DNA of 64,000 bases from Aphrophora alni (Eukaryota; Arthropoda; Insecta; Hemiptera; Aphrophoridae): the NCBI GenBank assembly GCA_963513935.1, contig OY740768.1:15364590-15428589 (forward strand). The letters run 5' to 3'. The notes below the pieces were generated by a model. The model saw nothing but the letters and a program-made list of their open reading frames with translations. It was not told the DNA's origin and did no database searches. Below are positions 47,201 to 53,200 of this stretch, piece by piece (position 1 is the stretch's first letter; the number at the start of each line of letters is the position of its first letter). The translations under genes were made by a program, and so were the position numbers.

Positions 47201-50200
47201 GCCGTAAGTCTCTAACTAAATAATTCATTTCAGATTGAGTGAACAAATTAGGTTCACTTGTGCAAGCGTCGTAGCAATCACTGTCTTCATCTCTATTACA
47301 CGGTGGAGGCAATGGTTCAGGATCATTTAAAATACTCGTATTATCCAGAGCATTTGGAAGAGAATGTATTCGTACTTTGGGTTCATGAGGAATAGAACGA
47401 ATGGCTGACAGGATGTTTCTTATATTTTAAATTGAAACCGTGCACATTACAGGAATAAAAATAACAGTCTTTACTATTATTTTATGGCTCTCTCCAAACC
47501 TTAGGTATTCCAAAACAAAAGGACCACTGTGTGTACCCTGAAGCCATTGTATTAGTTCTTCGATATAGACTGAACAAACTTTGTGTGGGGCCCAAGGCTT
47601 ATCTTGATCACCTAATTTCATACCAAAATAAGTAAAGTACTCTTTTCTAACGAAATCTGAAAGGTTTCTTTGTTGCTTTTTAACTGTATAGTTACCATAA
47701 ATGTAGCAGAAACAATCTGGTGAATTGAGACATTGTCTGGAAGCCATTGCCCTCAAATCATTTGGGTTATTATTGCTTGTCAAATAACTTAAAATTCAGT
47801 CAGTGGGTTAACATTTAGAACTACAAAAATATGAAAAGATTATCGGTAAAAATTTCAGAAAAATTATACTTTATAGTTTTATAAAAATACTCTATGTATG
47901 GTAACATATTATTTGTAAGATATCTTGTAGTTAATTTTAATACATACCTTTAAAATTACAGCTTGCACTCACATACCTATGCCAATTAAAAGCTAAAAAT
48001 TAAGCCATTCCGACAAATCATTATAAAAACTAAACTTGTATTCTGTTATGTAAGAATCTGTGTTCCCAAATAGTAGAAACCTTTTGAAATTCAAAAACTC
48101 CAGAAAAAAAATTAAAAGGTGGTTTTTGTTTTTAAGTTTTTTACAAACATTTTTATATTAGAACTATCAATACTCGAGATGGTCTGTAGGATTTAAACAA
48201 AACATATTTGTCAGAATCAACCTAAAATTTAGTGTTGAAAATTTTGTCAAAAGTGTCACAAATAAATGCTAGTTTATTTTTAAAATGGTCCTAGGGGTTT
48301 TTATCAAATTTTTGTGAAGACAATGATAAAAAAAACAAAGTACTCAACATTTTTAATACCATGGTTCACAAAGTACTACTATTAAAATTCAGTTTAGTAT
48401 TTTTCAAATTATATGGAAACTGTGATTTTCCTTCTACATGTGATTTGCTTCGATGAATATTTCACCTTTCACATTTATTTTAACCCCAAGTAGAAATGGC
48501 TTCAACTTTTTTTATTTGTGTCATGTATTCAATTACACTTTTTGACCTATAACTGTAAGAAAATAATTATCAATATTTTTAAATAATAAAAAAGAGAAAA
48601 GAATAAAGTTGGGGATTATAGTTTCCCTGCAAATTAAAGGTCTACTTGAATTTCAGAAGAGTTATTATTTTCACACTAGTCCTGAACTTGCTATGTGGCC
48701 ACAATGTTACTCTCACTAGTTGGTCATTCCCTTTCATTTTTGAGCCATAAGAAGTATGAAACATTTGATATCTTATTTAACAACCTCTTCATTTTGTCTC
48801 TACCCTGACTTCAGACCCAACTCTCTGAGTATTGTATATGTATATATTTAATGCAGACCTCTCACACCAATCTTTACAAAATGAAATCCTGCCTGTCTAA
48901 CGGCTGATAGCGAGGTGTTATTGCACTTAAATAAATGCTGCTTAGAAATATTGGTTTTCCAAGAGACTGAGCATTCAGATCAGGACATATGGACACTCCC
49001 GTTCCAAAAATTTAGATTTGCAAGAGGTTTCGTATGAAACCTTGTACAATGTTTTTACACCAAACTTGTTGCAGATATAATAAAAATGCAATCGTCTTAC
49101 CTTTCCATGGATTCAATAAAAATAATAAAACAAATAATATCTCCTGTACAACTTTACAAATGAATGAAAAACCTCTTACTACCAAATTTTTCTAACACAA
49201 ATAATATTATTTTGCAGGTAAACCTTCTTCCTCCCCTGAATGTAACATTCAATGAAGTTCTGTTGTTTTGGAAAGACACAAATGTTGGAACTAGGTAAGA
49301 GATGAATAAATGTTATTAAGTTATAACAGCTGTTAACAAATTGTCAGCCATTTTTAGAATTTCCTTTATATTTCATACTACTTAAGAAAATCAAAATGAA
49401 AATTTTGATTTGTAAAATAGTATTTACATGGTTATTGATACTATTAATGAATATTTAGCACAAATTTTCTTATTTTTACAATTATGTCTTGGATTGAAAC
49501 TCGGGATTTACCTTGATGGAGGTGACTCAAGGAGAATCATAGAACTGGGACATGGTGGCTCTAGGTCTACTTTATTTATTTATAAAGAAATATGTTAGAT
49601 TTGGTAAACTATTTTTATTAGGAATGTTTAGAGAACTTAATTACTGAAAAGATCTTTTTTTATTTTTTAACTCTAGTGTATTCAAAGGTGAAAAAAATGA
49701 ATGTTGAATTTTTCATAGGTAAATTTGTTTTGGATTCATCTGATTCTAAAATTTTATAAAATATCTGCCTTTATAGTCATGAGCACTGTTTCCCAAAATT
49801 AACTATTGGTAGCTTTTTTTATTCATAATTAGTTGCATAACGTATTATCACAGCAAATCAATATGGGCTCTATCGATTTGGATAACATCTTACTCATTTG
49901 TAACCCCTAATGATAGGAGCTTAAATTAAACAAATTTTCCTTTGTCCCAAATATCCCTATTTGATGTATGTGGATGGTCAAATGTCCCTATTCAACAATT
50001 ATTGATAAAAATTAAAGGCCAAATTTCTCAAGATAGGTTGAACCAATTTTGGTAAAATATGAATAATAACCTAAACCAATGTAAGATATTATAAGTCAAG
50101 AAATAGGTGAAAATGAATGAGTCATCATTAAAAATTCAGTGTCGAATAACAAGTAGTATATTTTTCCTTTTAATGGTAACATTTCAAAATTATTTGGTAT

Positions 50201-53200
50201 TTTTGTGATAATGTGAGTGCATTTTTTTTGTAAACAATGTTGATTATTAGCAGTTGTTATCCAAATTTATAACAGTTTTTCTATTGAAAAGATACAACTT
50301 CATAACTCAGGATTATTTTTACATCATGCACATATACTATACAGTACATTGTTTTTTAATGTAATTTTCAGAATTTATAGTTTTTAAGTTTACAATATTA
50401 ACAATTTTTCTCATTGTTTTTGTTTCAGATGTATTAAAACATATGATGTACAATTCTGCCGAGGAAATTGTACAAATAAAATATTTAAGCGTATCAATAA
50501 AAAAGATGTAATACTTTTAGCCTTCCAATATGTACCTAAAATGCAATGTAAGTTGTTTTGTTTTCTTTTAATATTCACACTTTATGCCTGTGAGGGGGGG
50601 GGGGGTAATAACAGAGAGAAAAATATTAGTGAGTGTTTTAAACTTGATCATTTATGTAATTTATTTATATCGCATTTGACAATTTTATATTGTTTTTCAA
50701 CAATTCAAAAGAGTGTAACAACATTGAAACAAGTTACAAACTATAGACATATTGTATGTATAGCTTCCTGGATTGTATATTTGAATAATTGTAGTAGGTT
50801 AATTACCTTGTTTTATCTCCGTCAAACAATTCAAATTTGTTCCTATATGATTACTGGTTTTGATGGTTATACCATCATCTTCAGATCAATATCAAAATTA
50901 ATGTTGTTCAACCTGTTATGGCATCATCTTCTTTTATTGGCACAATTAAACACTTAGCTGAAATAGTCAAAATAGTTAAAAAAGAGATTATAAAATAAGA
51001 TAGATTAATAAACAATGACACATATGAACACATATACATGTTATAGTTCCACAAATTGTCTGTATTTAGTTTTGCGAACCTATATTGTTGTCGATGCAAA
51101 GAGTCAAACATGTATGCCGGGCGGTCATTATTATAATCTCTTTTTTAACTATTTCAACTGTGTTTAATTATGCCAATAAAAGAAGACGATTCATAACAGG
51201 CTGAACAACATTAATTTTTATATGGATCTGAAGATGATGTTATAACCGTCAAAACTGGTAATCCTTTAGGAACAAATTTAGATTGTTTGGCGGAGATAAA
51301 ACAAGGTAATTAACCTACTACAATTGTACAAACTATAAACATAAAACATACAAAGGCGCAAAGCACAAAGATTTTTGTCTTTATAAATTAATATAAAGAC
51401 ATAATATCTAAAAGAACTTAACAAATCGATTTTAAAATAAATTATATTAACATGTATATTATATAATTTGAAAACAACATTCATAAGTCTATAATATAGC
51501 ATCCAGAAACTCCTCTGTGTAGAAATCATTGAACTTCAGCCACCGCTTTAATTTGTTTTAAAAAAACATTGACCTCCATTGTTTTTTTAAATTCTTTAGG
51601 GAGTTTGTTTATGAACTACAGTTTCACATGGCAGCTTTTCAAATGTTTTCAATCTATACTGTTTGAATGATCATGGAAGTCATATGTTTGATGAATATTC
51701 TATATGTCTATATAGATGTTTTGCATCACAGAACTCCTATGTACTTTTAATATAAAATTATTTCAAAAATGTATATACAAGGAAAGGTCATAATACCTAG
51801 TTTTATAAAAGAATTCCTACAAAAATCTTGATGGCCAAAATAAGCCATCAAACTTACACTTTGGTTTTGTAAACTGGAGATCTTTCGGATCATTTGCTTT
51901 GTGGAAATATTCCATAGAGCAATTCCATTATTTAAATAAGAAGAAAATAGACCAAAGTATCTTAATTTCAGAACTGTGACAAATAAAATGTCTTGAGTAG
52001 AAAAACCATTGACTTGAGTGTTTTACGTAGTTCATTAATGTGTTCCATCCAAGATAGTTTTGCTGTCAAGAATGAGCCCTAGAAACTTTAATGATTATAA
52101 AGTCACTATTATTTGCTCATCCAACACTATATTAGGACTTAATTCATCTAAGTCAGCCTTCAAACTATAAAGCATCCGTTATTATGATAAATTCATTAAT
52201 TTCACAAAGTTGGTGGGATTTTTGGGAACATTTCAGAATTAGTTTTTCGAAAACTTTGCTGAATACGAGGAGCAAGAATGTAGAGTGATAATTTTTCATT
52301 GTTACTTTGTCTCTATTTTTAAAAATGGAGGTAATTTTTTCTACTTTAAAGTAATCTGTAAAAGTTATCTTATGTCAAGGATTGTTCATGTTAAAAGCTT
52401 AATTAGCTTAGTCAGAGCAGTTTCACAACGAGATAATAAAGTGGATGAAAATATGTTCCTCAACATAGAAGACAAACACCTCTAAAGAATAGTATGCTTT
52501 CCATTTCATGTATACACCAATAGGTAATAGATAGAAAATTGTCTATTTTACTTTATTTATTCAAGGCAATGTTTCAATAATGTCCTCCAGTCGTTACATG
52601 TATAAAAAATTGTCTTGACACTGAACTTTAAGGTAGGTTTGTGTATATGCAACAACTGAAAATGGTTAATTGAAACTTGGGAAATTGTTTTTCTTTCATT
52701 TGTTGATTGAAGTTTCCACAAATGTTACTCATTTCAAGTGAATTTTTTATATAACATAAATAAAATGTTGAGTCTTTAAGTCTATTTTGGACTCAGGCCA
52801 TCAGTTTTTTCACACCCCAATACAGTTTGTGTGATGTTTCTTGAAGATTTCAGGTTGACATTTAGATTTTTATAATAGAGAAAATGTTCTTTGTTCATTC
52901 TGGAGTTTGGTTCATATTCTTTGTGGATTTATAAATATTGATTTTTGAAGTGGTCTGCACGGCAGTGATGTCCTATATTTAGACGGAAAGAAACATCTGG
53001 TGATTTGTAATTGATTTCTATTTGGCTTCCAATCTGTATCTATTTCTCTCCAAACTTTGTGTTCTGCATTCTTCTTGATTAGTTGTTTACAATATTTTCT
53101 CATTGTTGTTTTGAATATATTTTTGCTGTTATTACGTTTGATAAATTTACGGCTTGATGGAGTTTGTATCTTTTTTGGCTAGTTCATCTGCTGCTTCATT

